NCBI RefSeq assembly: GCF_018332715.1
Contig: NZ_BOQP01000006.1
Coordinates: 62,001-126,000, forward strand
Origin: Winogradskya consettensis
Lineage (GTDB): Bacteria; Actinomycetota; Actinomycetes; Mycobacteriales; Micromonosporaceae
Direction of reading: 5' to 3'
DNA length: 64,000 nt
The notes under the pieces were generated by a model, which did not search any database, was not told where the DNA came from, and saw only the letters and a list, made by a program, of their open reading frames with translations. The position numbers and the translations under genes were made by a program. Positions 15,646 to 26,496 of the stretch are shown here, piece after piece; position 1 is the first letter of the stretch; every line of letters begins with the position of its first letter.

Positions 15646-16908
15646 TCAGACCTTCTGGCGCGGGATCGAGGCGCGCGCGATCGGTGGCGACGGCGGCAGG
15701 CCCGCTGACGCCCGGCCGTCGAACTGGCGGAAGGTCAGCGCTTCCGCGTCCAGTCCGTCGTAGAGAAGCTCCAGGTCGAGACTGCCCACGGGCGGGTAGA
15801 CCCGCTCCTTCGGCGGCTCCTGGCCCGGCTCGAGCGCGCCCTGGGCGACCATGAAGTCGACGATGGCCTTCCGCACGGACGGCAGGGTCACCGGCGAGTG
15901 GTAGATGACGTTGAGGGCCTGCATGCGCATGCCCTGCACGTGCTCCTCGCCCTTGTTGTCGTGGAAATGCGGATTGCGGGTCTCGATCTGCAGAATCGGC
16001 ACCGAGCCCGCCATGACGTCCCGGTCGCTGCTCTCGAGCACCCCGCCGAACTGCTCGAACAGATCCATGTATTCGTACGGCTCGACCGCGAAACCGCCCG
16101 CCAGGCGCAGCCGCAGACCCAGGTCGAGGCTCATCGCGTGCTCCCCGGCGTTGCCCGTGGCGATCACCTCGGTGCCGAAGCCCGAATACTCCGCCAGGAA
16201 TCTGTTGAGCCACTCGTTGGTGATCTGTGAGCTGCGGCCCTTGCGGCTGAAGAACAGCCGGCCGTCACGCAGCTTGGGCTTGGAGTGCCACGAGATGCGG
16301 ACCATGGAGTACGGGCTGTCGGCGAGGTGCAGCCCCGCCGCATACGCCTTGCAGTACTCGTTGACGGCGCCGGGGACGTAATTGTCGGCGTCGACATAGC
16401 CGAGGTATCGGCGACCGGACATAGCCGCCACCGCCATGCCGACAAGCATGGCCTCGCCCTTGCCGTTACGGATCAGTCCATCGTCGCCGATGAGCTCTTC
16501 CATGCCGGCGGCCTTGAATGCCGCGGCCAGCCCGGGGTCTTTCTGGTGGATCGAGATCGCGGATCTCCCGGCGAGCCGGCAGAACTGTTCGAGGGTCTGC
16601 GCCTCAATCTCGTACCGGTCTACCGGAAGCCTGTCGCTGTTCGAGACGAGCACAATGAGACAGTCATGGGGAATTCCGGAGAGCACGCCTTCGATGACGC
16701 TTCGTGTCTCATTCATGCAGGGAACGACGATTACCATTTGCGATTCGACGGCGCGCATTGCATCCGGCGGGACGACGCGGCTACCAGCCGAAAGACTCGC
16801 CTGACCGGTGTCGTGCACGGCGCCCGAGTCGAGCTCGATCACCCTCTGGAGCTCATGAATCCGGACCGCGCCGAAGCGCTCACTCCGGAAAGAATCAGCC
16901 AGTCGCAT
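15646..16908 (-). CDS. mpgS: Mannosyl-3-phosphoglycerate synthase
   Basis: Encodes 420 residues, glycosyltransferase family 55. The opening ERFGAVRIHELQRVIELDSG, then EGVLSGIPHDCLIVLVSNSD, IHQKDPGLAAAFKAAG, and the metal/nucleotide site YVDADNYVPGAVNEY are the family hallmarks. It joins GDP-mannose and 3-phosphoglycerate to mannosyl-3-phosphoglycerate, which a phosphatase (MpgP) converts to the compatible solute mannosylglycerate. No mpgP lies in the window. The N-terminal coding part is poorer in GC than its surroundings (31 of 60 bases at 16681-16740), suggesting transfer. It follows ilvC on the same strand but behind a strong terminator. Confidence 0.93.
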   Translation of the reverse strand: MRLADSFRSERFGAVRIHELQRVIELDSGAVHDTGQASLSAGSRVVPPDAMRAVESQMVIVVPCMNETRSVIEGVLSGIPHDCLIVLVSNSDRLPVDRYEIEAQTLEQFCRLAGRSAISIHQKDPGLAAAFKAAGMEELIGDDGLIRNGKGEAMLVGMAVAAMSGRRYLGYVDADNYVPGAVNEYCKAYAAGLHLADSPYSMVRISWHSKPKLRDGRLFFSRKGRSSQITNEWLNRFLAEYSGFGTEVIATGNAGEHAMSLDLGLRLRLAGGFAVEPYEYMDLFEQFGGVLESSDRDVMAGSVPILQIETRNPHFHDNKGEEHVQGMRMQALNVIYHSPVTLPSVRKAIVDFMVAQGALEPGQEPPKERVYPPVGSLDLELLYDGLDAEALTFRQFDGRASAGLPPSPPIARASIPRQKV

Positions 16909-16922
16909 GCGGCGAGGCTACC

Positions 16923-16952
16923 TGTTCAATGCCACTCACCAGTGCTTGAACA
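16923..16952. promoter_or_regulatory. Nested inverted repeat upstream of mpgS
   Basis: TGTTCA (16923-16928) and TGAACA (16947-16952) enclose CACT (16933-16936) and AGTG (16941-16944). It lies 15-44 bases upstream of the mpgS ATG and could be an operator; the regulator is unknown. Confidence 0.35.
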
Positions 16953-17019
16953 GTGCACAATTCGATGACGACGCCGGACAGGTAAGCAGCACGTAACGGC
17001 CACGTTTCCGATTAACATC

Positions 17020-17053
17020 ACGGGTCATGAGGTCCGGAGACCTCATGACCCGT
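17020..17053 (-). terminator. Terminator of the ilvBNC operon
   Basis: Arms ACGGGTCATGAGGTC (17020-17034) and GACCTCATGACCCGT (17039-17053) pair perfectly over 15 bases with the tetraloop CGGA. It begins 15 bases after the ilvC stop. There is no T-run, but the stem is very strong and separates ilvC from mpgS. Confidence 0.75.
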
Positions 17054-17068
17054 AGTAGTCATCGATAA

Positions 17069-18109
<1,041 letters not shown>

Positions 18110-18634
18110 TCAGGCCGCGCGCAACGCGGGGCCCGTGGTGATGGAACGGGAACCGCGGCCGATGGCCACGAGACCGGACTGCACCATCTCCTTGATGCCG
18201 AACGGCTCGAGGTCGCGCAGCAACGCGTCCAGCTTGTCGGGGTTGCCGGTCGCCTCGATCGTGAGGGTGTCCGGTGCGACGTCGATCACCTTGGCCCTGA
18301 AGAGCTCGACGGTCTCGAGCACCTGGCCGCGCACGGCGCGCTCGGCGCGCACCTTGACCAGCAGGAGCTCGCGCTGAACCGACTGCTGCGGGTCCAGCTC
18401 GACGATCTTCAGGACGTTCACCAGCTTGTTGAGCTGCTTGGTCACCTGCTCCAGGGGTGAGGAGTCGGCGTTGACCACGATCGTGATGCGGCTGACGTCC
18501 GGGTTCTCCGTCTCGCCGACCGCCAGGCTGTCGATGTTGAAGCTGCGCCGGGAGAACAGTCCGCTCACCCGGGCGAGGACGCCGGGCTTGTTCTCGACCA
18601 GCACGGAGAGCGTGTGCTTGTTCTGGGTGCTCAC
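18110..18634 (-). CDS. ilvN: Acetolactate synthase small (regulatory) subunit
   Basis: Encodes 174 residues. The N-terminal ACT domain reads [19 protein letters not shown] and continues with [13 protein letters not shown]; the C-terminal ALS_ss domain follows from about residue 85. It binds valine and confers feedback inhibition and full activity on IlvB. Start and ilvB stop overlap (ATGA at 18631-18634), so the subunits are made in coupled fashion. Confidence 0.96.
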   Translation of the reverse strand: MSTQNKHTLSVLVENKPGVLARVSGLFSRRSFNIDSLAVGETENPDVSRITIVVNADSSPLEQVTKQLNKLVNVLKIVELDPQQSVQRELLLVKVRAERAVRGQVLETVELFRAKVIDVAPDTLTIEATGNPDKLDALLRDLEPFGIKEMVQSGLVAIGRGSRSITTGPALRAA

Positions 18635-20463
18635 AGGTCGTCCTCTTCGAAGGCGGGGCGCACGTCCCGGGCGAACATGATCTCGTCGTTGCTGGTACCG
18701 GCCGCCACCATCGGCCAGACCATGGCGTCCTTGCCGACCGTGAAGTCGATGACCACCGGCCGGTCGTTGATCTCCATGGCCGCCTTGATGGTGGCGTCCA
18801 CGTCGTCCTTCGACTCGCAGCGCAGCCCGACGCAGCCCAGCGCGTCGGCCAGCTTCACGAAGTCAGGGATCCGGTGCTTGTGGGTGCCCAGCTCGGTGTT
18901 GGAGTAGCGGCCCTCGTAGAACAGGGTCTGCCACTGCCGGACCATGCCGAGGTTGCCGTTGTTGATGACGGCGATCTTGACCGGGATGCCCTCCAGCGCG
19001 CAGGTGGCGAGCTCCTGGTTGGTCATCTGGAAGCAGCCGTCGCCGTCGATCGCCCACACCGCGGTGTCCGGCAGGCCGACCTTGGCGCCCATCGCGGCGG
19101 GCACCGCGTAGCCCATGGTGCCCGCGCCGCCCGAGTTGAGCCAGGTGCCCGGCTTCTCGTAGTTGATGAACTGCGACGCCCACATCTGGTGCTGCCCGAC
19201 GCCGGCGACGTAGACGGCGTCCGGGCCGACCAGCTCGCCGATCCGCTGGATGACGTACTGCGGGGCGAGCGTGCCGTCGGTCGGCTCGTCGTAGCCGAGC
19301 GGGTAACGGGTGCGCAGGTCGTTGAGGGTGGACCACCACGGCTCGTACGAGGAGGCGCCGCTCGCCGTGCCACTGATCGCGGCGATCAGCTCGTCGATGA
19401 CGTGCCGCGCGTCGCCCACGATCGGGACGTCGGCGTGCCGGTTCTTGCCGATCTCCGCCGGGTCGATGTCGGCGTGCACGACCTTGGCGTCCGGGGCGAA
19501 CGAGTCGAGCTTGCCGGTCACCCGGTCGTCGAAGCGCGCGCCGAGCACGATCAGCAGGTCGGACTTCTGCAGCGCGTAGACCGCGGGGACCGTGCCGTGC
19601 ATGCCGGGCATGCCCAGGTGCTGCTGGTGCGAGTCGGGGAACGCGCCGAGCGCCATCAGCGTAGTGACCACCGGGATGCCGGTGAGCTCGGCCAGCTTGC
19701 GCAGCCCGTCGGTGGCGCCGGCCTTGAGCACGCCGCCGCCCACGTAGAGGACCGGGCGCTTGGCGGCGGCGATCAGCCGGGCCGCCTCGCGGATCTGCTT
19801 GCCGTGCGGGTGCAGCGTCGGGCGGTAACCCGGCAGGTCGAGCACCGGCGGCCACGCGAACGTGGTCTGCGCCTGCTGCACGTCCTTGGGGATGTCCACG
19901 AGCACGGGACCCGGGCGTCCGGTCGACGCCAGGTGGAATGCCTCCGCCAGCACCTCAGGGATCTCCTCAGGCGTCTGGATCAGGAAGTTGTGCTTCGTGA
20001 TGGGCAGGGTGATGCCCTGGATGTCCGCCTCCTGGAAGGCGTCCGTCCCGATCGAGGGACGCGACACCTGCCCGGTGATCGCCACGATCGGCACCGAGTC
20101 CATGTAGGCGTCGGCGATCGCGGTGACCAGGTTGGTGGCGCCCGGCCCGGAGGTGGCAATGCACACGCCGACCTTGCCGGTGGCCTGGGCGTATCCGGTG
20201 GCGGCGTGACCCGCGCCCTGCTCGTGGCGGACGAGGATGTGCCGGATGGACGAGTCGTAGAGCGGGTCGTAGGCCGGCAGGATCGTGCCGCCGGGGATGC
20301 CGAAGACCACCTCGACGCCGAGCGCCTCGAGCGACCGCACGAGCGAGCCGGCCCCGGTGGCGGGGGTCGGCGGGACCGTGATTACGGCTGGGGCGACGGC
20401 GGCCGCCGCGACGGTGGCCGGGTTTGCGCGGTTCGCGAGGGTCTCGGGGGTGGGTTTCGTCAT
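18631..20463 (-). CDS. ilvB: Acetolactate synthase large (catalytic) subunit
   Basis: Encodes 610 residues of a TPP enzyme. The catalytic Glu lies in [15 protein letters not shown], the FAD/central domain follows, and the TPP-Mg motif is [15 protein letters not shown] with NNGNLG. About 35 Ala/Pro/Val-rich residues precede the enzyme proper. It condenses two pyruvates, or pyruvate with 2-oxobutyrate, at the head of the BCAA pathway. Transcription is very likely attenuated by the leader at 20544-20646. Confidence 0.97.
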   Translation of the reverse strand: MTKPTPETLANRANPATVAAAAVAPAVITVPPTPATGAGSLVRSLEALGVEVVFGIPGGTILPAYDPLYDSSIRHILVRHEQGAGHAATGYAQATGKVGVCIATSGPGATNLVTAIADAYMDSVPIVAITGQVSRPSIGTDAFQEADIQGITLPITKHNFLIQTPEEIPEVLAEAFHLASTGRPGPVLVDIPKDVQQAQTTFAWPPVLDLPGYRPTLHPHGKQIREAARLIAAAKRPVLYVGGGVLKAGATDGLRKLAELTGIPVVTTLMALGAFPDSHQQHLGMPGMHGTVPAVYALQKSDLLIVLGARFDDRVTGKLDSFAPDAKVVHADIDPAEIGKNRHADVPIVGDARHVIDELIAAISGTASGASSYEPWWSTLNDLRTRYPLGYDEPTDGTLAPQYVIQRIGELVGPDAVYVAGVGQHQMWASQFINYEKPGTWLNSGGAGTMGYAVPAAMGAKVGLPDTAVWAIDGDGCFQMTNQELATCALEGIPVKIAVINNGNLGMVRQWQTLFYEGRYSNTELGTHKHRIPDFVKLADALGCVGLRCESKDDVDATIKAAMEINDRPVVIDFTVGKDAMVWPMVAAGTSNDEIMFARDVRPAFEEDDL

Positions 20464-20543
20464 GGCAGTTCAGGCCTTCGTTTCGAGGTTTTGTGTTCAG
20501 TTTTCCGCTGCGGGTGGGATCAGCTGTGGCGTTCCCGAGCAAC

Positions 20544-20574
20544 AAAAAAGGCCCGCGTGCTTTCGCACGGGACC
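20544..20574 (-). terminator. Attenuator terminator in the ilvB leader
   Basis: On the minus strand GGTCCCGTGC (20574-20565), loop GAAA, GCACGCGGGCC (20560-20550), then TTTTTT (20549-20544). It is a textbook Rho-independent terminator about 80 bases upstream of the ilvB start and downstream of a BCAA-rich leader peptide. Confidence 0.92.
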
Positions 20575-20576
20575 TA

Positions 20577-20613
20577 GCGCACTGCCCTCAGAGAATCTGG
20601 TGAGGCAGCGCGC
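20577..20613 (-). promoter_or_regulatory. Pause hairpin in the ilvB leader
   Basis: GCGCGCTGCCTCA (20613-20601) pairs with TGAGGGCAGTGCGC (20590-20577) apart from small internal loops. It begins immediately after the leader stop codon and ends three bases before the terminator stem, so the elements can compete for pairing. Confidence 0.65.
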
Positions 20614-20646
20614 TCAACTAAGTACTACGAGAAACGTCGAACACAT
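20614..20646 (-). CDS. Leader peptide of the ilvBNC attenuator (10 aa)
   Basis: MCSTFLVVLS, stop TGA at 20614-20616. Four of the last five sense codons are for Leu, Val, Val, Leu (CTC GTA GTA CTT), all codons little used in such GC-rich genomes, preceded by TTT. It is followed directly by the pause hairpin and terminator. Comparable ilvB leader peptides have been predicted in other actinobacteria. A TTGACG at 20677-20682 is a possible -35 box; the -10 is unclear. Confidence 0.8.
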   Translation of the reverse strand: MCSTFLVVLS

Positions 20647-20650
20647 GCGG

Positions 20651-23023
20651 CTAAGACTGCCCCATCTCACGTGGTGCGTCAACTGATCTCACATCTTGGT
20701 CACTCGAAAAGGCGGGGTCGGTCGGCAGAACCGCTCTGACCTGGCGCATCCCGGGTCCGAGCATGATGATCTGACTGCGCGCCGGTGCGCTGTTCGTAAC
20801 CGTGGGACGGCTCCGCGCCGCGGGCACCGGACGGGCCCCGGACTGCCGGGCCGTACGCAACTGGGTCTCCAGATGTTCGGCCGGCACGCCCCAGCCGAAC
20901 AGCGAGCCCTGCCCCAGCCGGCACCCGGCCTCCTCGACCACCTCGCGCTGCGCCGGGGTGCCGATGCCCTCGGCGAGCACCTCCAGCCCCAGCCTGTGCC
21001 CGAGCCGTGCCACCACGTCGACCAGCGGCGCGGCCATCCCGGTCCGCGACTCCGGCTCGGCCACCAGCGCACGGTCGATCTTGAGGATGTCCACCGGGAG
21101 GTTGCGGAGCTGCCCGAGTGAGGAGTAGCCGGCGCCGAAGTCGTCCAGCGCGATCCGGACCCCGGTCGACCGGAGCTCGACCAGCCGGCGGATCAGCTCG
21201 TCCATGTCGGTGGCGACGGCGTGCTCGGTGACCTCCAGCACGAGCCGCTGTGGCGGCACGCCGTACTTGCGCAGCACCGCCGCGACCCGTCCCGCGTAGT
21301 CGGCGGCGTGCAGCTCCTTGGGTGACAGGTTCACCGACACCCACACGTCGTGCCCCGCGGTCAGCCACTTGGCGAGCTGCGCGCAGGCCTGGTCGAGCAC
21401 CCAGGTGCCGAGCACGCAGATGAGGTCGGACTCCTCGGCGACCGGGATGAACTCGTCGGGCCGGACCGAGCCGAGCTCCGGGTGGGTCCAGCGGAGCAGT
21501 GCCTCGGCGCCTACCGGGCGCACCGAGGGAAGGGCCACCACCGGTTGGAAGACCAGTCTCAGCTGATCGCGGTCGATGGCGTGCCGCAGCTCGTTCTCCA
21601 GCACGCTGTGCCGGCGCAGCAGCTCGTCGTAGCGCTTCTGGTAGCTCTCGACCCGGTTCTTGCCGCGCTGCTTCGCGTAGCGCAGGGCGAGGTCGGCGTC
21701 GCGCATCAGTTCGCCGGTGTCGCCGGGTGAGGGTGAGCCCGCGACGCCGATGCTCGCGGAGAGGAAGACGGGGCCGTCGCCGGTGCCGTACGGCTCGCAC
21801 AGCACCGTCAGCAGCCGCTGCCCGACCGCGAGCGCCTCCTCGGGCGAGGCGGCCATCAGCACCGCGAACTCGTCACCGCCCAGCCGCGCGGCCACGTCGC
21901 CGTCGCGCAGGTTCACGCGCAGCCGATCGCCCACCTCGGCCAGCACCGCGTCGCCGACGTCGTGCCCGCGCATGTCGTTGACGTTCTTGAAGCCGTCCAG
22001 ATCGAGGCTGACCAGGGTGCGGTTCGTCGCCGACCGCTCGCGCAGCGCCCGGACCAGGCCACGGCGGTTGGCGAGCCCGGTCAGCGGGTCGGTGTGCGCG
22101 AGCTCGCGGAAGTGCGCCTCGCGGTGCCGCAGCTGCAGCGTGTAGTTCCGCACGTCGCCCAGCGCGAGATACTGCCGGCTGACCAGCGCGAACCCCTCCA
22201 CGCTGACGCCGAGGAAGCCGAGTCCGGTGAACTCGCCACCGGCCAGGATGTGGTACGTCCCAGCGATGATCATGGCGGCCATCGGGACGAACGCGTACCC
22301 GGAGCCGCGCTGGGTGATGTCCCCGGTGACCGTGACCGGGCGGTCGGCGATCTTCACAGCGTGGGCGACCACGAGCAGCCCGGCCGGCAGCAGCAGCGCG
22401 CCGACCAGCACGACGTCCGCTTTGCCCTGGCAGATCCCGCTGGACAGCGCGGTGGCGGCCAGTGCGACGACCGTCACCCCGGCAGCGACCCGGACCGTGA
22501 CGTGCCGGGGCCGGTGCGCGTGCATGGCGAGCATCGCGGTCACCCCTACGGCGATGGCGACGACCCCGGCCGGGAGCAGGATCGACAGGCACTGCACGGG
22601 GGTACGGCCGCCGAGGATCCGGGTCGGCTCGGCGACGAGCACCCAGCCGACGAACCACAGGGCCGCGGCGATGATCAGCCCGTCGAGCAGGTGACGCAGC
22701 CCGGCGCGGCGGTTCTCCGCGGCGCCCGGCAGCATCAGCGTCCCGATCAGCAGGGTGAGCGTGCCCAGTGCCGTCGCGGCGGCCACCGCCTGGCCGAGGG
22801 TGCGGCTGGAGCCGTACGAGATCGCGCTCAGCGCCCCGGCCAGCGCGGCCGCGGTCGCGACGGCGGCACCGGCGGCGAGCAGGAGGTGGGCTCGGCGGGC
22901 GGCACCGGTGTGCCTGCGCCCCGAGTTGGCCAGCAGAGCGACGGCCGGGACCGCGACCACGAGGCTCGCCAGCCCGGCCAGCTCCACGCCGGACGGTGAG
23001 TGCACGGGAACACTCTGCCGCAT
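20651..23023 (-). CDS. Membrane GGDEF-EAL protein (cyclic di-GMP turnover)
   Basis: Encodes 790 residues. About eight hydrophobic segments fill residues 10-285. A GGDEF domain follows with intact GGDEF at 382-386, then an EAL domain with EALLR at 506-510, VNLSPKEL, EVTEHA, DDFGAGYSSL and DILKID. The usual AEGVET motif reads AEGIGT, so phosphodiesterase activity may be altered. The last 70 residues are low-complexity. It ends five bases from the ilvB leader peptide, so the ilvB promoter lies within its 3' end. The signal sensed by the membrane part is unknown. Confidence 0.92.
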   Translation of the reverse strand: MRQSVPVHSPSGVELAGLASLVVAVPAVALLANSGRRHTGAARRAHLLLAAGAAVATAAALAGALSAISYGSSRTLGQAVAAATALGTLTLLIGTLMLPGAAENRRAGLRHLLDGLIIAAALWFVGWVLVAEPTRILGGRTPVQCLSILLPAGVVAIAVGVTAMLAMHAHRPRHVTVRVAAGVTVVALAATALSSGICQGKADVVLVGALLLPAGLLVVAHAVKIADRPVTVTGDITQRGSGYAFVPMAAMIIAGTYHILAGGEFTGLGFLGVSVEGFALVSRQYLALGDVRNYTLQLRHREAHFRELAHTDPLTGLANRRGLVRALRERSATNRTLVSLDLDGFKNVNDMRGHDVGDAVLAEVGDRLRVNLRDGDVAARLGGDEFAVLMAASPEEALAVGQRLLTVLCEPYGTGDGPVFLSASIGVAGSPSPGDTGELMRDADLALRYAKQRGKNRVESYQKRYDELLRRHSVLENELRHAIDRDQLRLVFQPVVALPSVRPVGAEALLRWTHPELGSVRPDEFIPVAEESDLICVLGTWVLDQACAQLAKWLTAGHDVWVSVNLSPKELHAADYAGRVAAVLRKYGVPPQRLVLEVTEHAVATDMDELIRRLVELRSTGVRIALDDFGAGYSSLGQLRNLPVDILKIDRALVAEPESRTGMAAPLVDVVARLGHRLGLEVLAEGIGTPAQREVVEEAGCRLGQGSLFGWGVPAEHLETQLRTARQSGARPVPAARSRPTVTNSAPARSQIIMLGPGMRQVRAVLPTDPAFSSDQDVRSVDAPREMGQS

Positions 23024-23118
23024 TCGGATCTTTTAATCGAGGGTTGGGTGTCCCGACCTATGGACTTAGTGGTGCCTGACACGGGGCCGGTCCTTACCGG
23101 CGGTGGCACTATGGGCTC

Positions 23119-24966
23119 ATGCCTGAGCTGCGTTCCCGGACCTCTACACACGGTCGGACGATGGCCGGCGCCCGCGCCCTCTGGCGCGCCACCGGCATGA
23201 CCGACGACGACTTCGGCAAGCCCATCGTGGCGATTGCCAACAGTTTCACCCAGTTCGTACCGGGGCACGTCCACCTCAAGGATCTCGGTGGCCTCGTCGC
23301 CGACTCCATCTTCGAGGCGGGCGGGATCGGCCGCGAGTTCAACACGATCGCGGTCGACGACGGCATCGCCATGGGCCACGGCGGCATGCTCTACTCGCTG
23401 CCCAGCCGCGAGCTGATCGCCGACGCGGTCGAATACATGGTCAACGCGCACTGCGCCGACGCCCTGGTCTGCATCTCGAACTGCGACAAGATCACTCCCG
23501 GCATGCTGATCGCCGCGCTTCGGCTCAACATCCCGACGGTCTTCGTCTCCGGCGGCCCGATGGAGGCCGGCAAGACGGTCGCCATCGAGGGCATCGTGCA
23601 CGAGAAGCTCGACCTCGTCGACGCCATGTCGGCCAGCGCCAACGAGAACGTCACCGACGAGCAGCTCGACACGATCGAGCGCTCGGCGTGCCCGACCTGC
23701 GGCTCGTGTTCCGGCATGTTCACCGCCAACTCGATGAACTGCCTCACCGAGGCGATCGGCCTGGCGCTGCCCGGCAACGGCTCGACGCTGGCCACCCACG
23801 CCTCCCGCAAGGCGCTCTTCGAGAAGGCCGGCGAGCTGATCGTCGACATCGCGAAGCAGTATTACGAGAACGACGACGAGAGCGTCCTGCCGCGCAGCAT
23901 CGCCAACCGCGACGCCTTCGAGAACGCCGTCGCCCTGGACGTCGCGATGGGCGGCTCCACCAACACGGTGCTCCACCTGCTGGCGGCGGCCCGCGAGGCC
24001 GAGCTCGACTTCAGCGTCGCCGACATCGACGCCATCTCCCGCCGCGTGCCCTGCCTGGCCAAGGTCGCCCCGAACAGCCCGAAGTACCACATGGAGGACG
24101 TCCACCGCGCCGGCGGCATCCCCGCCCTGCTCGGCGAGCTGAACCGCGGCGGCGCCCTGAAGACCAACGTCCGCTCGGTGCACTCCCCCGACCTCACCTC
24201 GTGGCTCAACGACTGGGACATCCGCAGCGGTCAGCCCACCGACCAGGCGCTGGAGCTCTTCCACGCGGCCCCCGGCGGCGTGCGCACCGTGCTCCCGTTC
24301 AGCACCGAGAACAGGTGGGCCAAGCTCGACACCGACGCCGAGGCCGGCTGCATCCGCTCGTTCGAGCACGCTTACACCGCCGACGGCGGCCTGGCGATCC
24401 TCTTCGGCAACCTCGCCCCGGACGGCTGCGTCGTCAAGACCGCCGGCGTCGACGAGACCCTGTGGAAATTCACCGGCCCGGCCCGCGTCTTCGAGAGCCA
24501 GGACGACGCGGTCACCGGCATCCTCGGCAAACAGGTCGTGGCCGGCGACGTCGTGATCATCCGCTACGAGGGCCCCCGCGGCGGCCCCGGTATGCAGGAA
24601 ATGCTCTACCCCACGAGCTTCCTCAAGGGCCGCGGCCTCGGCAAGGCCTGCGCCCTGATCACCGACGGCCGCTTCTCCGGCGGCACCAGCGGCCTCTCCA
24701 TCGGCCACGTCTCCCCGGAGGCAGCCTCGGGCGGCCTCATCGCCCTGGTCGAAACCGGCGACGAGATCACCATCGACATCCCCGGCCGCACCATCTCCCT
24801 CAACGTCACCGACGAGGACCTCGCCCAGCGCCGCCACGAGCAGGAACGCCGCCCCAAGCCCTACACCCCGGCCGACCGCACCCGCCCGGTCTCCGCCGCC
24901 CTGCGCGCCTACGCCTCCATGGCCACCAGCGCCAGCGACGGCGCCTACCGCAAGGTCCCCGAATAA
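23119..24966 (+). CDS. ilvD: Dihydroxy-acid dehydratase
   Basis: Encodes 615 residues. Iron-sulfur ligands are visible as C122 in [10 protein letters not shown] and C191/C194 in [10 protein letters not shown], a pattern seen in the IlvD/Edd family. [12 protein letters not shown] and the C-terminal [14 protein letters not shown] complete the signature. It dehydrates the dihydroxy acids made by IlvC. It is divergent from the GGDEF-EAL gene. The 95-base gap holds a small GCCGGT/ACCGGC hairpin (23088-23103) but no leader peptide, so it seems not to be attenuated like ilvB. Confidence 0.97.
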   Translation: MPELRSRTSTHGRTMAGARALWRATGMTDDDFGKPIVAIANSFTQFVPGHVHLKDLGGLVADSIFEAGGIGREFNTIAVDDGIAMGHGGMLYSLPSRELIADAVEYMVNAHCADALVCISNCDKITPGMLIAALRLNIPTVFVSGGPMEAGKTVAIEGIVHEKLDLVDAMSASANENVTDEQLDTIERSACPTCGSCSGMFTANSMNCLTEAIGLALPGNGSTLATHASRKALFEKAGELIVDIAKQYYENDDESVLPRSIANRDAFENAVALDVAMGGSTNTVLHLLAAAREAELDFSVADIDAISRRVPCLAKVAPNSPKYHMEDVHRAGGIPALLGELNRGGALKTNVRSVHSPDLTSWLNDWDIRSGQPTDQALELFHAAPGGVRTVLPFSTENRWAKLDTDAEAGCIRSFEHAYTADGGLAILFGNLAPDGCVVKTAGVDETLWKFTGPARVFESQDDAVTGILGKQVVAGDVVIIRYEGPRGGPGMQEMLYPTSFLKGRGLGKACALITDGRFSGGTSGLSIGHVSPEAASGGLIALVETGDEITIDIPGRTISLNVTDEDLAQRRHEQERRPKPYTPADRTRPVSAALRAYASMATSASDGAYRKVPE

Positions 24967-25075
24967 ACCCAGCTGGTCAGTGCCGGTGGCCGTCAGTCAC
25001 TTTCGCAACGACCTACTTCACGTCGCTGTAATTACGCCCGACGGCGCGCAACAACCGCACCACCGACCGGCCGAG

Positions 25076-26386
25076 TCACTCGCGGATCTCCGTGCGTGGC
25101 CCGGCCGGTCGCGCATCCGCCGGGTTCTCCCCTCCACTCACCCGCACCTCCCCACCGTCCCCCGGCCCACGCTTCTTGCCGGCCCGCCGCGCCGCCCGCG
25201 TCCCCAGCGCGCGCCGTAGGCGTTCTGGCAGGCCACGCCCGTGCAACCGCCACAACCCGGCCACCGCGAGCACCACAAAAACAACCCCGGCAAGCCACCA
25301 CCGCGCGACCGGCCATACCGCCACCCCCACGGCCGGCCCTGACCGCACCACAGCCTGCCCCGCGACGTCGACGCCGCTGACCCCCTCCGGCACCTCCATC
25401 AGCAAACGCTCCGCCGCATCCCCACGGACCAGCCCCACCACGCGGACCCCCGCCACCGTCCCGGACGACACGCTGCCCGATCCGGAAACCAGCGGTCCCG
25501 CACCGGGGAACGCCGCGGCGGGTTCGTAAGCCACGGCGACCAGCGTCCCGTCAGGCCGCCACCCCAGAGCCCGCCCAGCAACGGCGTGACGCAACACGCC
25601 GAGCGCCGGAGCAGGATCCACCGACCCGTCCGACGCCCGTAACGTCCGGAACTGCCAGCCGTCCCCCGCCAAGCCGCCGACCAGCAGCGACGCGCCGTCC
25701 GGCGTCCAAGCGCCCTTCCCTGAAAGCACCATCCCCGCCGGCACCGCGAACTCGGATTCCTGAGCACCATCGGTGCCGGCGATCACCATCCGCTGCCCGA
25801 CCTGATACGCCAACCGATCGCCGGCCCGGGTGAACGCGACCGGCCCGTCCCATTCCGCGGGCACCGTCCCCACCGCCCGGACCTGACCGCTGCCCGGTTC
25901 AAGGAGCCCCAGCTGCGTGCCGCGGTCAACGGCGAGCAGCGTGCCGTCGGCGGACCACCCCCGGGGCCCGCCGCCCCCGCTGCCGTCAGGGAACACCCGC
26001 GTCGAGGTGCCGTCGATCGCTCGGATGACGAGGGCGCCGAGCACCCGGTAGGCGATGCGGGTGCCGTCCGGCGACAGCAGCGCTCCTTCACCGGGCGGCC
26101 CAGCGAACGACAGCCGCCGGTACGAGTCGCCGACGACGCCCACGGTGTTGCCGGCGTTGCCGCTGTTGCCCGCGTTGCCAGCGTTGTCGATGTCGCCGGT
26201 GTCGACCAGCACCGAGGCCGACCGCAGCGGCGCCTGGTCCAGGCCGGGCGTCCACGGATAGGGCGTGGAGATCCGCTGAGGCAGCGCGAGCTGCCCACCG
26301 CCGCTGAGCCCGTTTCCCGGGGCGATGAGACCTGCCGCCAGCCCGGCGAGGCCCGCGGCGAGCACGATGAGAATGGATCTGCGCAC
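25076..26386 (-). CDS. Exported beta-propeller-like membrane protein
   Basis: Encodes 436 residues. An N-terminal hydrophobic segment (residues 4-24) serves as a signal or anchor, and another lies near 365-385, followed by a basic tail. Between them, repeats of the kind LLSPDGTRIAYRV, GWSADGTLLAVD, AWTPDGASLLVGG and GWRPDGTLVAVAY indicate a PD40/WD40-like propeller. A stretch NAGNAGNSGNAGN comes from a 9-base DNA repeat. The protein probably faces outward with a short cytoplasmic tail; its partner is unknown. Confidence 0.75.
   Translation of the reverse strand: MRRSILIVLAAGLAGLAAGLIAPGNGLSGGGQLALPQRISTPYPWTPGLDQAPLRSASVLVDTGDIDNAGNAGNSGNAGNTVGVVGDSYRRLSFAGPPGEGALLSPDGTRIAYRVLGALVIRAIDGTSTRVFPDGSGGGGPRGWSADGTLLAVDRGTQLGLLEPGSGQVRAVGTVPAEWDGPVAFTRAGDRLAYQVGQRMVIAGTDGAQESEFAVPAGMVLSGKGAWTPDGASLLVGGLAGDGWQFRTLRASDGSVDPAPALGVLRHAVAGRALGWRPDGTLVAVAYEPAAAFPGAGPLVSGSGSVSSGTVAGVRVVGLVRGDAAERLLMEVPEGVSGVDVAGQAVVRSGPAVGVAVWPVARWWLAGVVFVVLAVAGLWRLHGRGLPERLRRALGTRAARRAGKKRGPGDGGEVRVSGGENPADARPAGPRTEIRE
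26147..26187. repeat. 9-base tandem repeat inside the propeller gene
   Basis: Four and a half units of GTTGCCNNC, encoding the Asn-Ala-Gly repeats of the protein on the minus strand. Confidence 0.8.
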
Positions 26387-26496
26387 GTCAGGAAGTATGC
26401 GGCGGGTCGATACTTGCCGTAGTGCAACGATCAGTGAATACTTGCCCGGGCCCGCAGCACCGTTACGCTGCGTAGGTGGTCGTTCGGGAGGTGGCT

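Noticed and set aside
18874..20577. Long plus-strand frame opposite ilvB
   Set aside because: Shadow frame of a GC-rich gene; the complementary frame gives a perfect acetolactate synthase.
22828..24837. 669-codon minus-strand frame opposite ilvD
   Set aside because: Composition of repeated Gly/Val/Asp/Arg typical of shadows; ilvD on the other strand is certain.
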